NCBI GenBank assembly: GCA_944474755.1 | Contig: OX104115.1 | Coordinates: forward strand, 65,330,605-65,394,604 | DNA length: 64,000 bases | Origin: Limnoperna fortunei | Lineage: Eukaryota; Mollusca; Bivalvia; Mytilida; Modiolidae | Reading direction: 5' to 3' | In this document: positions 11,190 to 22,725 of the stretch, piece after piece | Layout: the number at the start of each line of letters is the position of its first letter | How positions within the stretch are numbered: the stretch's first letter is position 1 | Notes under the pieces: generated by a model | Told to the model about the DNA's origin: nothing | Seen by the model: the letters and a program-made list of their open reading frames with translations, nothing else | Databases searched by the model: none | Program-made: the position numbers and the translations under genes

Positions 11190-11446
11190 AGCCTCGGTGA
11201 TATAGTGGTTAAGGTAGTTCGTCTACTTTATATCACGTGGTCTGTAAACACTGAGATTACCGGTTCGAGCCTCACTGCGGGCAGGGTGCGGTCAACTATA
11301 ATCTTAATTGACCAGGACTGCCAGTTTTCCTACCGAAGATCGGGGGTTTTCTTCTGGTACTCCGGCTTCCTCCCACAATAAAAACTGGACGCATTGATAT
11401 AGCTGAACAATTGCGGAAAGTGGCGTTAAACAACAAACAAACAAAC
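11190..11446 (+). repeat. Full-length tRNA-derived SINE (RUDI/V-SINE-like)
   Basis: The head GCCTCGGTGATATAGTGGTT is A-box-like and ACCGGTTCGAGCCTCAC is the B box. The body contains TTCCTACCGAAGATCGGGGG. The conserved 3' domain (AAAACTGGACGCATTGATAT, AGTGGCGTTAAACAACAAAC) ends in short CAAA repeats. It is inserted inside the minus-strand Penelope-like element. The most complete copy of this family in the window. Confidence 0.7.
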
Positions 11447-11447
11447 T

Positions 11448-11890
11448 TTCATATGCTTAGGATGACATGAATGAAAATCAAGATACGTATGATTGTCAGT
11501 CGCTTTACAATATAGATCTGTTGCAATCTGATTTCCGCTGAGTAAAACAAAAATATCTAGAAATGGAATTTGTTTACTGTTATCATTCATAGTAAACTGA
11601 ATGCTTGGATGTAGATTATTTAAAATATCTAAACAACTATTGGTACTAATATTGCATGATGAATTACATATTAAAAAACAATAATCTAAAAATCGTTTCC
11701 AGTTGTCTTAAATATAGGCTGCGAAATCCGACCCATATCTATTTTCCAGAATTTGTTTGATAAAATGTATGTTCAATATATCCGAGTACTAAAGTTGCGT
11801 ACGTCGCCGTTGTCTTTCCTTTCTGTTGAATATAATATTTTGCATTGAAATAAAAAAAGTTACTTTCTGGAACAACGCTAAGCTTTTTAT
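11448..11890 (-). mobile_element. Penelope-like reverse transcriptase remnant
   Basis: On the minus strand: a palm region with YFNAKYY and TYATLVLGYIEHTFYQ, then NWKRFLDYCFLI where the family has FLDD (second catalytic Asp replaced by Tyr), then NNLHPSIQFTMNDNSKQIPF, LDIFVLLSGNQIATDLYCKA and HSCHPKHMK. These are the usual successive blocks of a Penelope-type reverse transcriptase. A stop and frame changes occur early. Inactive. Confidence 0.65.
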
Positions 11891-12183
11891 ATCAGTGAAA
11901 TTGTGTTTGCTTTTTATTGGATAAAACAAGATCAGCTGGTATTAATTAATCTGCAGTAATTTGTCATGAGGGTATTATCACGAAATAAATAAAGAAAAAA
12001 TGTTTGTTTAGAAAACAAACTGTGTATACTCTGAAAATGCCGTATGATGATATATCATCAGGCCAACACTCAGCAAACAGCTTTATAAAATTATAAGACA
12101 TGGTTTCTTAATTTTTAAATAAAATGAATATAACAGTTGCTTATATAGCTGGCATTGTCATGATAAATGACAGATCTCAGGAC

Positions 12184-12249
12184 AGTGGTATTGCCTTCGA
12201 CATTGATAATTTGGCTCGGCAATTATCAATGTTACAGGCAATACCACTC
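12184..12249. repeat. Short hairpin-forming palindrome
   Basis: AGTGGTATTGCC at the left end is complementary to GGCAATACCACT at the right end, and CATTGATAAT to ATTATCAATG inside them, with a loop of about 8-9 bases. No coding frame. Probably the centre of a foldback element. Confidence 0.5.
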
Positions 12250-14059
12250 TCCTTTGTGCAGTCTTGATATCATTACAATGCCCTCTACATAAGCAACTAT
12301 TGATAAAACAAGTAGTTAATATCTGTACTTCGACGCGAGTAGATACCAAATATAAAGAATGACACATTTCGTTAATTACGTAACAGGTAGTTTTTCGCAA
12401 TCATCAACAACAAGGATTTAGATTCATGAATTTATAATGTAATTCATAGATTTGCAGTTATGAATTTCCAGTCCTGGTTGTATGTTAATTTGTCCAAACT
12501 TAACTCATGCTCTCATAATACATTAAAAATATTGTGTGGTTCTTGGTCAAAGCTTGTTTAATACATATACAATCAGTTTTTTATCTTTTAGTTACTCTAT
12601 GATATTCCATTGCAATATAATTACAATTAAAGATTTTTTGTTGGGATGCCAACACACAAGTCGCCCAAAATCTCCATACATAGTATTTTAATTAATTTAC
12701 TACATTAAAAAATGCCTAGAAATTAAATTTGAATGTTCATGCATACATAATGAAAGTTTAATTGCTAATTAGTTAAAATCGGGTGTAATGTCCGTGCCAA
12801 ATCAGAAAATATGTATAATCAGAATCGGGTCTGTTATAATCTCATCATGCTCCTTGAACGTAAAGAACTTGTTTTTACCGTCTCCCAGACTCAAATAATA
12901 TACAGTATACGGAGTAAATGACTATTTGTTACTTGAGTGGTTGGTACATTTAATCTAAAAATACATTTGTCATATCACTGGTTAACACTGGTTAGGATAG
13001 CATCAGTATGTGTACTAAAATTTCGATGTATTCTTCGGTTGAATTGGGGTTGTCATCAGTAATGTTACGTTCCACATATTGACTTCTATTTCATTCAGTG
13101 CATTGGTCAGTGAACAATTAAAAGGTCAACATTGCACTGAAATCTCCATACTTTGTAAAGCTGTTTGGGAAAAAAATGATATTTTCTTTATCTTTTTTTT
13201 TGTTCTGATATTGATGCAAATAGAGCAACACTTATTTTACCGCTCATTTCGAACTAAAATTAGTTCAGGGAGTCAATGTTTGATTAATTATTTTTCAAAA
13301 AGCTCGTGTGAAGTGACAATAGCTATTTAAATCTCTCAAGCAACATCGTTAATAGTTTAGCGTAAACAATATCCTATATATAAATTACAAACAACAGATA
13401 CTTTAATAATATCCATGAATTGGGTAATGCAGCTAAGAGACGGCTAGCTTTTTAGAAAAACTAAACTTGTCGTACATTACAGTCGGCCAGTTTTATCTGC
13501 TTATTATATTTGAGTACCCTGAATAAGGTTCATTATACACACTTCATGTCAGCGTCTTTGTCATTTTGTGTGCTTATTTTGTTTAAACGAACTAAAACTA
13601 CTGAGCACATATATATTGTAAAACTACAAAAAATTGTCAAATGTATTTTTCCAAATAGTATTAAATTATTTTCTATTTTCAAACTTAAAAAATGAAAAAC
13701 AATGATTTCACCTATTTCTTGAGACTCTCCTTTGACTTATTTAGCAACGACCAGTTAAAGTATATACCGAATTCCATGTGCATTATAGAAATGAAAAACT
13801 CATATATGCTAATAATTTGACCAGTGGTATCATGAACCGTGCACATTTCTCCTTGATTATGAGACAATGTGCATCTAGTGCACCACTGGGTTTGAAGTTC
13901 AGACTATGCATAATCAACGGGGTGATAAAAAAAGTTCAATTTTACCCCTTTTGTAGTGCAATATACAAGTTTGTTTAGGAATACGCCTTTTAACATTTCA
14001 ACTGTTGATCTGGTTGAACCACATGCAATTTAGACTAAATTGTAATTTCTATTGAACAG
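12250..14059. other. Non-coding stretch before HSPA12-like copy 1
   Basis: No supported exon. The sequence is AT-rich with only short chance frames. The last bases (TTTCTATTGAACAG) form the acceptor of the next exon. Confidence 0.4.
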
Positions 14060-14384
14060 GCTGATCAATACGCCACACTTGGGTAACAGTATATTCGTCG
14101 TTGGGATCGATTTTGGAACAACGTATTCTGGGTATGCATTTGCTTCAAAACAAGATTTTGCTAGCGATCCACAAAAATTTAGTACAAGCAGTTGGCAAGG
14201 GAGCAAACTTCTGTCAATAAAGGCACCGACAGCTGTCCTTCTGGAGCCAAATCAGACGCTGAAATCGTTTGGATACGAGGCCGAAAACAACTATGCAGAT
14301 CTAGTTTGTGATGACGATAATGAAGGCCATTTTTATTTTCATCAGTTCAAAACGTTGCTGCACAATGAAATGATTATGGGAAAA
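14060..14384 (+). CDS. HSPA12-like copy 1, exon A: start of the ATPase domain
   Basis: The exon has acceptor TTGAACAG and donor AAAA|GTAAGT. It starts with one base of a split codon and ends between codons. It encodes VVGIDFGTTYSGYAFASK, the first phosphate-binding loop of the Hsp70/actin ATPase fold in its HSPA12 form, and goes on with KAPTAVLLEPNQTLKSFGYE and FYFHQFKTLLHNEM, matching exon 1 of copy 2 on the minus strand. No methionine or leader precedes the loop in this exon, so a 5' exon must exist. The upstream coiled-coil exons end in exactly the phase needed. HSPA12 proteins are atypical cytosolic Hsp70s, expanded in bivalves. Confidence 0.85.
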
Positions 14385-14920
14385 GTAAGTGTAGACAATT
14401 ACCTCAGCATGTGTATCTAGAATACAAAACAATTATAGATATAATGATCATAAAATACTCTTTTTAATATAAACAAAAAACAAATAGCAATGCATGTATG
14501 TATAACCATAAATAAGCAGTATACTATTTCTTAATTTTGCTAATGACATATTTGATACTAGCCTTGTAAGCATTCATGTACATATAGTTCAAATATTTTT
14601 ATTTAAAGTCCCTCCCAAACACATGCAAAAATGAAGAAAATTGCAACGTCTAGTAAAATAAGAACCAACTTTAATATATTTGAAACATGTACACCTGAAA
14701 ACAGTTTAGTGTTTAGACTGAATATATACAATAGCAATCTTTTGATCATTTATGTCTTGGTATTTGTTTTAAGTGTTAAATATGCAAGGAATTTTCGCAT
14801 TGATATTTTTATCTGATTTAACGTCATTATAGTAAAATTTTCTCGTTTTAAAGCTCAAGCTTTAGCAAGAAGTATTTATCGAGAGTATAGAAATACCGTA
14901 ATTCTCCGGTATCAAAAGGG

Positions 14921-15087
14921 TTGTTTGTTTGTTTGAATGGTGTTTAACGCAACTTTCAGCATTTTGTCAGTTATAACAAGCGTCCAGTTTTTATTTGACC
15001 GCAGAGAGACCCGAATTCGCAACCTCAGTGTTGACATGCACATGATCAAAAGTAGACTAACTACCTTAACCGCGTGGCCGCCGAGGT
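14921..15087 (-). repeat. tRNA-derived SINE in intron of HSPA12-like copy 1
   Basis: On the minus strand it reads from a CCTCGGCGGCCACGCGGTTA head to AAACTGGACGCTTGTTATAA and a tail of CAAA repeats. The likely target-site duplication is GTATCAAAAGG on the left and GTATCAAAGG on the right. Same family as the copy at 11190. Confidence 0.65.
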
Positions 15088-15259
15088 CCGTTGTATCAAA
15101 GGAAAAACTTTACATTTAAACAGAAGTCAAATAATAGTCATTGGTTTTAAACATTTATAAAGTTCCATGAATCATCTGTATTATCAAAATACAAACCTTA
15201 ATGACGTTAAAACTGTAATAAATGCAATATGTTCCTAACTGATAAATCTTAATTTTAAG

Positions 15260-15487
15260 CGTGTAACTAGAACTACAGAAATAAAGGATATGACTGGCAA
15301 GCCCATGCAAGCAATCAAAGTATTCAGTCTTGCTATTGGTTACCTGAAAGATCATCTATTGAAAAAGGCGATGGAACGCATGCAAGAAGGTTATATGTTA
15401 CGAGATGATGATCTGTATTTTGTACTGACGGTTCCAGCTACCTGGAATGAAACGGCCAAGCAGTTTATGAGAGATGCAGCAGAAATG
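15260..15487 (+). CDS. HSPA12-like copy 1, exon B
   Basis: The acceptor is AATTTTAAG, chosen because it restores phase 0; an AG ten bases further would not. The donor is ATG|GTAATA. The 76 codons give RVTRTTEIKDMTGKPMQAIK, VFSLAIGYLKDHLLKKAMER and FVLTVPATWNETAKQFMRDA. The VPA.W motif and the following helix are the hallmark middle part of the HSPA12 ATPase domain. Exon 2 of copy 2 (45139-45357) corresponds in content and phase. Confidence 0.82.
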
Positions 15488-16057
15488 GTAATAATTCATT
15501 GTTAAAAATGATCTACGAATTAGTCAAAGAGATGATCGGATATTCAAAAGACATTTATTGATCAAATGCGCGACGTGCGTTTTAAAATTGAATGTCTGAA
15601 CATTTATATCTTCAAATTTCAAGTTTTTAGGAGATCGAAAATTACCTGATATGTTAACCAATCGAATACATAGAGCAAAATATATTCGACGTTAATAACA
15701 GTAAACAATGTCAATTACAATATAATTTATATTTATTATTCTTAACTACTGACTGATTAATGAATAAAATAAATTATTTTAATTTTAGAACTAATGTTTA
15801 GTAATTGCATAATCAAGAATATCGTTGTGGATGTCTTCATCTGCGTATTTATTAAATGTATCTCTGATATATAACCAGAGAACAATATATCAGCTATATT
15901 CAAGACGATAACAAGTAAACAAACAATAAATAAATTTGAAAAAATATGGATTAAAGAGCGGAAAATTTAGCTTTGTTTATTTTCTACAACGAGCCAACTC
16001 TTATCAACATCTGTAAAGGGAGTTTTATGATGCAAGTATTGTGGCACTCTCCTAACA

Positions 16058-16187
16058 GGTTACTGACTGTGGTACACGGCCAGGCTTTTCTCATTATGAC
16101 CTTACAACATCCAACGAGAATGCATCCAATATCCGCTACCCGAGGACGCGCAGGTCATCTCTGTGTCGAGCACTGTGAACCCTAAAG
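16058..16187 (+). other. Possible degenerate exon of unknown origin
   Basis: A CCTAACAG acceptor-like site is followed by a frame reading VTDCGTRPGFSHYDLTTSNE; after a one-base shift the sequence continues PLPEDAQVISVSSTVNPK. The second part looks protein-like in composition. I recognise no family. It lies in the intron between exons B and C and is not in frame with them. Confidence 0.2.
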
Positions 16188-16317
16188 TATGATTTCAACT
16201 TCACCTGTGTAAATAACGCTGCAAAAATATATTATTATAAACCATATATAATGGCTACAAAATAATACCAAATTCATTCTGGCGTTCTAAATTTTATAAG
16301 GATTGACAGATTGAAGG

Positions 16318-16402
16318 TAATTCAGCTTCCTATCCAATACAAAATTGACGCCAGAAATAGCTGAAAAATTATTGAAACACCATTTAAATAAACAAAAAAG
16401 CA
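16318..16402 (+). repeat. SINE 3' end fragment
   Basis: AAAATTGACGCCAGAAATAG and AGCTGAAAAATTATTGAAAC, followed by an ATAAACAAAAAA tail, match the conserved 3' domain of the SINE family at 11190. 5'-truncated. Confidence 0.45.
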
Positions 16403-16446
16403 ATGACTTTTACTTTGATGACATTTTAGTTTATTTGAATTTTTAG

Positions 16447-16600
16447 GCGGGTATAAAGAAAGAGAAAATTGATATTGTACTAGAACCCGAGGCTGCATCT
16501 ATATTTTGTCAAAATTTAAGAACGGACAGGGCAAAAGATTCCACATATTTTAGTGAAACTGTAAAATCAAGAATGAAGTATATGGTTATTTATCTTGGAG
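16447..16600 (+). CDS. HSPA12-like copy 1, exon C, with eroded second phosphate loop
   Basis: Acceptor GAATTTTTAG, donor GGAG|GTAAAT, phase 0 in and phase 1 out, as in exon 3 of copy 2. It encodes AGIKKEKIDIVLEPEAASIF and ends MKYMVIYLG. HSPA12 proteins have DLGGGTVDI here, and copy 2 has it. Across the splice junction to exon D, copy 1 reads YLGDETADI: the catalytic Asp is Tyr and two loop glycines are gone. ATP hydrolysis is therefore not expected. Everything else in the exon is well kept. Confidence 0.78.
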
Positions 16601-17529
16601 GTAAATAATACAATGTTTGCGCTTAATTAATAGATATTTTAGTGAGCAACACTAAACTAGTAACATTGATTGCTTCCCATTAAGCAGAATTATCGACCGT
16701 GAGAGCAGATAATTTATGTTGTGATAACAAAAATATTGTAATTTCCCTTTTGAAAATTTAATTTTGTCGTGATAATTTTAAAAATATCTAGCTTTTTTAT
16801 ATTCAATTTTGCAACTTCTAGTACAAAAATCGGCACAGTATTATCAACTGTAGTTAAGGCCTCTGTAACCGAGTTGGTAAGGTTTCTAGTTATTTACTAT
16901 TGATTCTAGGTGTGTCAAAACTTAATTTGCGAGTTGAAATCGGCGAGGCACATTGTAACCAATAAAAACGTTGAAATTGTCTTTTTCCACCAAATACTGC
17001 ATACTTGCCATTTTCCGAATTGTTATAACTTGTTTTTTCTGCTGAATAGTTAGATGTAACACTGCAGGCTGAAGGTCATTCAATCGATTAACTTATGAAA
17101 CAATTTGTAGCATTTTCATAGCACTGTGCAAGAAATAAAAAATTGTAACGACTTCCGAATGAGTCTTTACACCGACAACAGTTTGGCACATTTAATTAGT
17201 TCACATTTTGTGTTGTTTATAAACCGTTTAGGTTACTTGAATAGTTCTGTGCTTCTAAGATTCTTTCAGCATGTTCAGTAAAAAAGCAAAAACGTAATAT
17301 TGAAAAGGACATTAGTCCTAAGGCATGGGGAAAATGTCAGTTAATAAATCTGAATGTTTAAATGAGTCATTTGATTATGTTAAAATTAAAATACTATTTT
17401 GTATATTTTAATATTGCTATCATATTAAGTGATTATTATTATGTTTTGAAAATATTTGGTTTGTTTGTTTGTGTTTAATTCATGAGCATTCAATACGTCT
17501 TCAATATATCTAACATTATTTTTCTTAAG

Positions 17530-18164
17530 ATGAAACTGCAGACATAACGGTGTATCAGCGGCAAATAAATGGCACAATAAAGGAAGTGGTACCCCCTAGC
17601 GGTGGTCCATGGGGAGGTAAATCAATAGATGAAGCATTTTCAAATTTCCTGTCCTACATATGTGGTCCTAAAGTTATGACCGACTTAAAAAGTTCAGAAC
17701 TCGAAGACTACATTGACTTATTCAGAGAATTCGAAACAAAGAAAAGATCAATAAAAACTGATCAAACCAGCAAAGTTGTTATAACATTGCCTGTTTCATT
17801 GACGGATTTGGTGAAAAAACAACACGGAAAATTTGAAACTGCTGTTGAAAATTGTCGCTACAAACTAAGTGTCAGTTATGCAAAGCAAAGACTGCACATT
17901 TTACCGGATACATTTCGTGATTTGTTCAAGCCAACAATTGATAATTTAATAAAACACCTTGGAAAGTTACTAAGTGACCCGAAATTATCTGATTTGAATA
18001 CAATCCTAATGGTTGGAGGATTTTCGGAGTGTGAGTTACTGCAAGATGCCGTAAGACAAAAAATTGGGGACAAAATTAAACTGATCATTCCTGAAGAAGC
18101 CGGACTTGCTGTTTTAAAAGGAGCAGTTTTATTTGGCTTCCAGCAAAAAGTTGTAAGTGAATGA
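17530..18164 (+). CDS. HSPA12-like copy 1, exon D up to the first in-frame stop
   Basis: The acceptor TTTTCTTAAG leaves two bases that complete the codon split after exon C. The frame runs through GGPWGGKSIDEAFSNFL, REFETKKRSIKTDQTSK, LPVSLTDLV and NTILMVGGFSECELL (the adenosine-binding motif of the Hsp70 fold) to IPEEAGLAVLKGAVLFGF. It then meets TGA at 18162. In copy 2 the same frame continues for about 130 residues. A GTAAGT at 18153 could act as a donor, but it sits inside conserved codons (VVS) and no in-phase acceptor follows. A product ending here would have the full ATPase domain and no C-terminal part. Confidence 0.8.
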
Positions 18165-18590
18165 ATAGCACGTTTTTCTTACAAAATTCAAAGGTAGTCA
18201 CACTGGGATTCTGATATCCATCCTGAAACAATAAAGACCACTACAAGTTATAGACTATAAATGCAAATATGTTTTCTTTAAATAGATTTCAAAATGGGAG
18301 CGTATTCAGACCAGACAAGGAGTGTAACAAATATCCCTGGCTCTCAAACCCTGACGCGACTACACTAGAATGTACAGTGTACACATCTAAAGATGAAAAT
18401 CATCGTTACATTACAGTTCCTGGTTGTCAGCGCCGTGGTATCCTCAACAATCAGCTGCCACCACACACTCCGAGCAAACGCTTTACAGTGAAGGAAACAT
18501 TAATTTTTGGCGACATGGAGATGTTTGTCGATCCAGAAACTTAAGGTCGGGATGTATATCTAAATTCATTTCTGCGATTTTCATACAATT
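18165..18590 (+). pseudogene. HSPA12-like copy 1, decayed C-terminal part
   Basis: After the TGA, the same frame still reads IARFSYKIQ and HWDSDIHPET, which match the family's SR..KYTYG.Q...DF segment, but TAG, TAA and TAA stops interrupt it. From about 18284 a different frame carries the last part: DATTLECTVYTSKDENHRY, ITVPGCQRRGILNNQLP and LIFGDMEMFVDPET. It stops at 18542-18544 while GRDVYLN, still similar to the family, follows the stop. Four stops and one frame change argue for decay rather than splicing. An AATAAA at about 18944 could be an old poly(A) signal. Confidence 0.65.
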
Positions 18591-19544
18591 TGTTATTTTT
18601 CTATTAGTTTTTTCAATATATTTGGTAACAGTTTATTACTTATAATATTATAAAATAAGGACTGAGTTCATCTGTATAATATCAGTGCCGTCTACTAAAT
18701 GCGTCCTTGATGTAATCTTCTCTAACCACAGAGAAACATTTTCTTTGAAAATATTAACTCAATACGTGTAGATTTTTTTAAAATGAACACTTTTTATGTG
18801 TGATATGTTACTTGATACAATAAGTGATTTATTTTTATCTTGACTGAGCCACAAATTGGCCCAATTACTTTTATTGAAGCAAACAAACCCCTGAAGTTTA
18901 TACATATTTTCCGCTATTTAACTGCTGTCATAGTTAAAATGGTTAAATAAATAATGTGTCCTTTCTCCCCCGTCAGCCGACATTTCTACAATGTCCAACT
19001 CTTTTATTTTAACACTTTATTCGTTATCTTTGCATTGTTGACAAGATTGAAATTGCTAGGTGTGTGCATTTGAAATCTAACCGAAAAAAATGTATATTCG
19101 CACATAGCTATAAATTTAACAGAAATAATCTGTCAAATAATTTTTCCGATTTAATTCCAAAATTTTACACCTCCGCCATTCAAATTTGCTCAACAACCTC
19201 ACGATTATGAATAACACCCAATAGAGGATGATAGGCATATACCCCCCCCTGCCGCGTTGGGAATCAATCCGTGGCTGCCCCATTACGAGTAATGGGACCT
19301 CTTTGTAGCTCCGCAAAGATAAAAAGTTAATTTTTTTTGCAGGTCATAAGTTACAATGTACCAATCTGAAGGGAAATAAAAACGAATTGTGATGCAAGTG
19401 TTCTATCACTAAATAAAACCAGCCCTGTCAACGGGTTTACTTAAACCAAGCAAAACAAACGTGTGTGTATTTACCATAATATATCAAGGTTTATTTGTTT
19501 ATTATTATGTAGTCGCTTTTCCGATATAACATGGATAGGTATTA

Positions 19545-19625
19545 TTAGAAAGGAGCTGGACGCCATGATATAGCTGAAAAACTGTTGAAAGTGGCGTTAA
19601 ACAACATTCAAGCTAACAAAAAATA
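19545..19625 (+). repeat. SINE 3' end fragment
   Basis: GGAGCTGGACGCCATGATAT, AGCTGAAAAACTGTTGAAAG and TGGCGTTAAACAACATTCAA match the 3' domain of the SINE at 11190. No head present. Confidence 0.55.
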
Positions 19626-20773
19626 ATAATTTATTGTAATCAAATTTGTGAATAAAACTTTACTTTTATCCTAACAATAGAACGTCATCATAAATAACTG
19701 CAGAAAATGCAGAATGAATAGTTTTGATTACTAGGCAGGTTTTTTTAAAGATGTGTGTTTATGTATATTTAATAAAAAAAATGATTGATCAATTTCAGAA
19801 AAATGAGATTACAAGTTTCCTGCAAACCGGTGACTTCCTTCTACATTCTCAATAAAACTCATTTTCTGTGTAGTATTGCATAGTTTACTTTTATTGTGTT
19901 ATATTCAGGATAGAAAATAACATAAAATAAAGTAAACAAAAAGTAAATAGACCATTAGGCGGATAGTTTTGAATGCGACTTGAAAAGTATGGAGGGTTGT
20001 TTTGGGGAAGAGAATTCGCATTTTTAGCAGCTACGATGGGAGTACATTCATGTATATTTACGGAGAGAATGTTCATTTCTAAAACTTGCAAAGAGTGTAC
20101 ATAGCACTATACAAAGTAATATGATCCGAGTCCATACCTCCATATAGAGCCTTAAAAACCCAAAACCCAACCTTCCCTCTAAACAGAGAGCGTTATTTAT
20201 CCATCACCTCAACGCGCATTAGATTACTATTGATTCATTTTCTTGCATATTTTTCCAAATATGACAAGTTCATATCTATATTCTCTGGGGATTCTATTAA
20301 AATTAAATACTTTTATACGTTGCCATCCAATTAAAAGGCTACTATGGGACATTATTAAATGATTTTTTTAACTGAAAAGTTAAAATAAATACCACTGGTC
20401 TATGATATTTTCTTCTTAAACTTTCTAGTCAATAAATCAATATTAGGGATCATATTTGCCTTCATTACCAGGTGGATCTATTAGTGCATCATAAAACCAA
20501 CACTTCACATTTATATACATAGTCTAATTATGACAACGATGAAATTATGTCAATAGACTGCACGAACAGATAATGTTAACTTTTTTTCTATCGATATTCA
20601 GGCGCAATTATACCTAAAATTACCTAATTTGCATTAATTTAAGTTCAAATAATTTAAATACTATGGTCAATAGTTTGCCAGTGAAATTAAAATATCCTAT
20701 TCGGTTAAAAAATTTCAGTTCATCTTACATGTAAAGAATATGATGATTACATAATAAAATGAAAGTTTGAATT

Positions 20774-20775
<2 letters not shown>

Positions 20776-20836
<61 letters not shown>
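20776..20836. repeat. (TTGA)n microsatellite
   Basis: About fifteen tandem copies of a four-base unit (TGAT/TTGA), nearly perfect. Confidence 0.9.
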
Positions 20837-21424
20837 TGAAACATGAAATTTCTATCTTGTGAACTGTTGATTCTGTACCCAAGTTTTATCTGTGTTTGTT
20901 TTTGCTCGTTAAATAGTATAGCGGAAAGCCTCGCTGCTATTTTGTTTATTAGTGATTATTACGTCAACTTATGTGTTCTTCGTGAAGACAACGGATGATT
21001 AAAGACATGACGGTGAAGTAAAAGGATGATCTGTTTATTTGTAATGGGGAAAATTTGATAAATTATTCCTATCTTTTAATACTTATTTTTAAATGTTTTA
21101 TTACCCTGCATATATTTTGTAGTGTATTTTAAAGAATAAATTACATTAATGAGAATTTTTATCTAAAATAAAAATGCATGTATCGAACTGGGGCAGTTAT
21201 GGGTCAAAATCAAGCACTGCAAACACCGGGAAAACTTTAGATGCGATATCTTTGTTACAGCTAGCCGTAATATTTTTGTGGAGGAAAACAAAATAAGCGT
21301 GAGAATCTAGACCTCTGGCACGAAACTGACAAATATATTTCATTTGACTATTCTCGTTTACTACTAGTTGACAGCTGTAAAAGTCATACTTTAAAGTTTA
21401 GGTACCTATTCATTTTTACTAGTG

Positions 21425-21585
21425 TTTAAATCCGCTTTCAGCAATTTTGAGGTATATCGGTGCATCCAGTTTTTATTTTGGAGCAAGCCGAAACAGTGAT
21501 ATTTAAACCCCCAAATTCAGAGTGGACTGTCAGGTGATTAATAGTAGATGCCTTACAACCTTAACTACTTGGCCACTGAGGACAT
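21425..21585 (-). repeat. Diverged SINE copy, minus strand
   Basis: TTTAAATCCGCTTTCAGCAA, ATCCAGTTTTTATTTTGGAG and ACCTTAACTACTTGGCCACT are the complement of the SINE tail, body and head seen at 11190 and 14921. Confidence 0.5.
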
Positions 21586-22264
21586 AGTTTAACACTGAAT
21601 GATACGTGTATAAATATGTGAGAGACTAATTTTATACATAGATTAAGTAAATTATCATAATCAAAGATTTCTGTTAAATTAAATTTTAAAACACAGTTCC
21701 AAAAAATGAAACAAGAAATGATAATAGTAAAAAAATAAAACTGTGGCCAAGTTGTGATTCTTTCTTCTACATGTAACAACATCGCCAGTCACTCACATTT
21801 GCTCACTACATCATCCATAGGTTTATTCAGACCAAATTTTTGTTTGCTGAATATTCAACAGATCTTTTTGAGCAATCAGAAGTTTGATTATCGACGGAAT
21901 TTTGTATACAACTAAACGAAACGACCAACAGATAAAATAATATAAGATTTTTGTTTAAAAGAAAGAAAAAAACATCATTAAAACTAATACTGTAGTAAAC
22001 AGAACCCAAATCCGCTGTTTTGATTATGGAGAACTCTCTTATGTCCCTCGTTGATTGACATATTGATCCTTACGTACAACAAACATCATTAGTTAGTTTA
22101 AACATAGTTTATCCGCTAAAATATGTAAATAACATAAAACACATGTTAGACAAACTTGTGAAGTTTTCTACTGGACAACAAGAGAAAGAGAGAAGGTATA
22201 ACGGAAAACTATTTCAGCAACGATTATCAAATAATAAGAGAATAAGTAGAATGCGATTACGTGT

Positions 22265-22725
22265 GTGATTCAAAAACCTTGTGAGCAATATCAGATGTGT
22301 ATACCAATGTGCATATTATTCATACGGACCCCGTAAACTTAATATCATTCTTACTCAACTTCGATGCTCAGCCTCATACCTAAACGCGGATCTCTTTAAA
22401 GAAAATATAATAACGAGTTCTGAATGCAGCTGCGGTGCTCCTGGCGAAAATATTAACCACTTTTTTATGGAATGTCCAAAATATACTGCGATTAGAATAA
22501 CTCTTCTACAAAGTTTAGGGACACTAAATACACAATACACAATACAAACTGATGTACGTCTGCTGACATGCGGAGACGAGCGCCTATCCGAAGAAACTAA
22601 TACGGCAGTTTTTAATGAGGTATTTAAATTTATAAAAAGCTTCAAACGTTTCCTCGTATCATAAATCATAAATACTAGTACTTTGGCAAGATAACACCGA
22701 AGTTGGGTCGACAACAACAATAAAC
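22265..22725 (+). mobile_element. 5'-truncated LINE, C-terminal end of its ORF2
   Basis: The frame at 22281-22664 reads YYSYGPRKLNIILTQLRC, then CSCGAPGENINHFFMECPKY, a CxC...H...C zinc-finger-like end, then LLTCGDERLSEETNTAVFNE and FIKSFKRFLVS. The same arrangement ends the minus-strand LINE at 33 kb and the fragment at 28481, so this is the tail of a CR1/jockey-like reverse-transcriptase ORF. The 3' untranslated end was split by the insertion at 22726 and resumes at 24219. Confidence 0.6.

Larger units (their letters stand above)
18600..22260. other. Intergenic stretch without supported genes
   Basis: Only repeats were recognised: SINE pieces at 19545 and 21425 and a (TTGA)n run at 20776. 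Short chance frames on both strands show no family motif. Confidence 0.45.

Noticed and set aside
11190..11290. Possible tRNA gene (A box and B box present)
   Set aside because: The head is too long, does not fold as a cloverleaf by eye, and is followed by the shared SINE body and tail.
18286..18544. C-terminal stretch of HSPA12-like copy 1 as a normal separate exon
   Set aside because: Its acceptor at 18285 would need a donor exon ending with two leftover bases, but exon D ends in phase 0 at the only GTAAGT; the intervening DNA still reads as decayed coding sequence.
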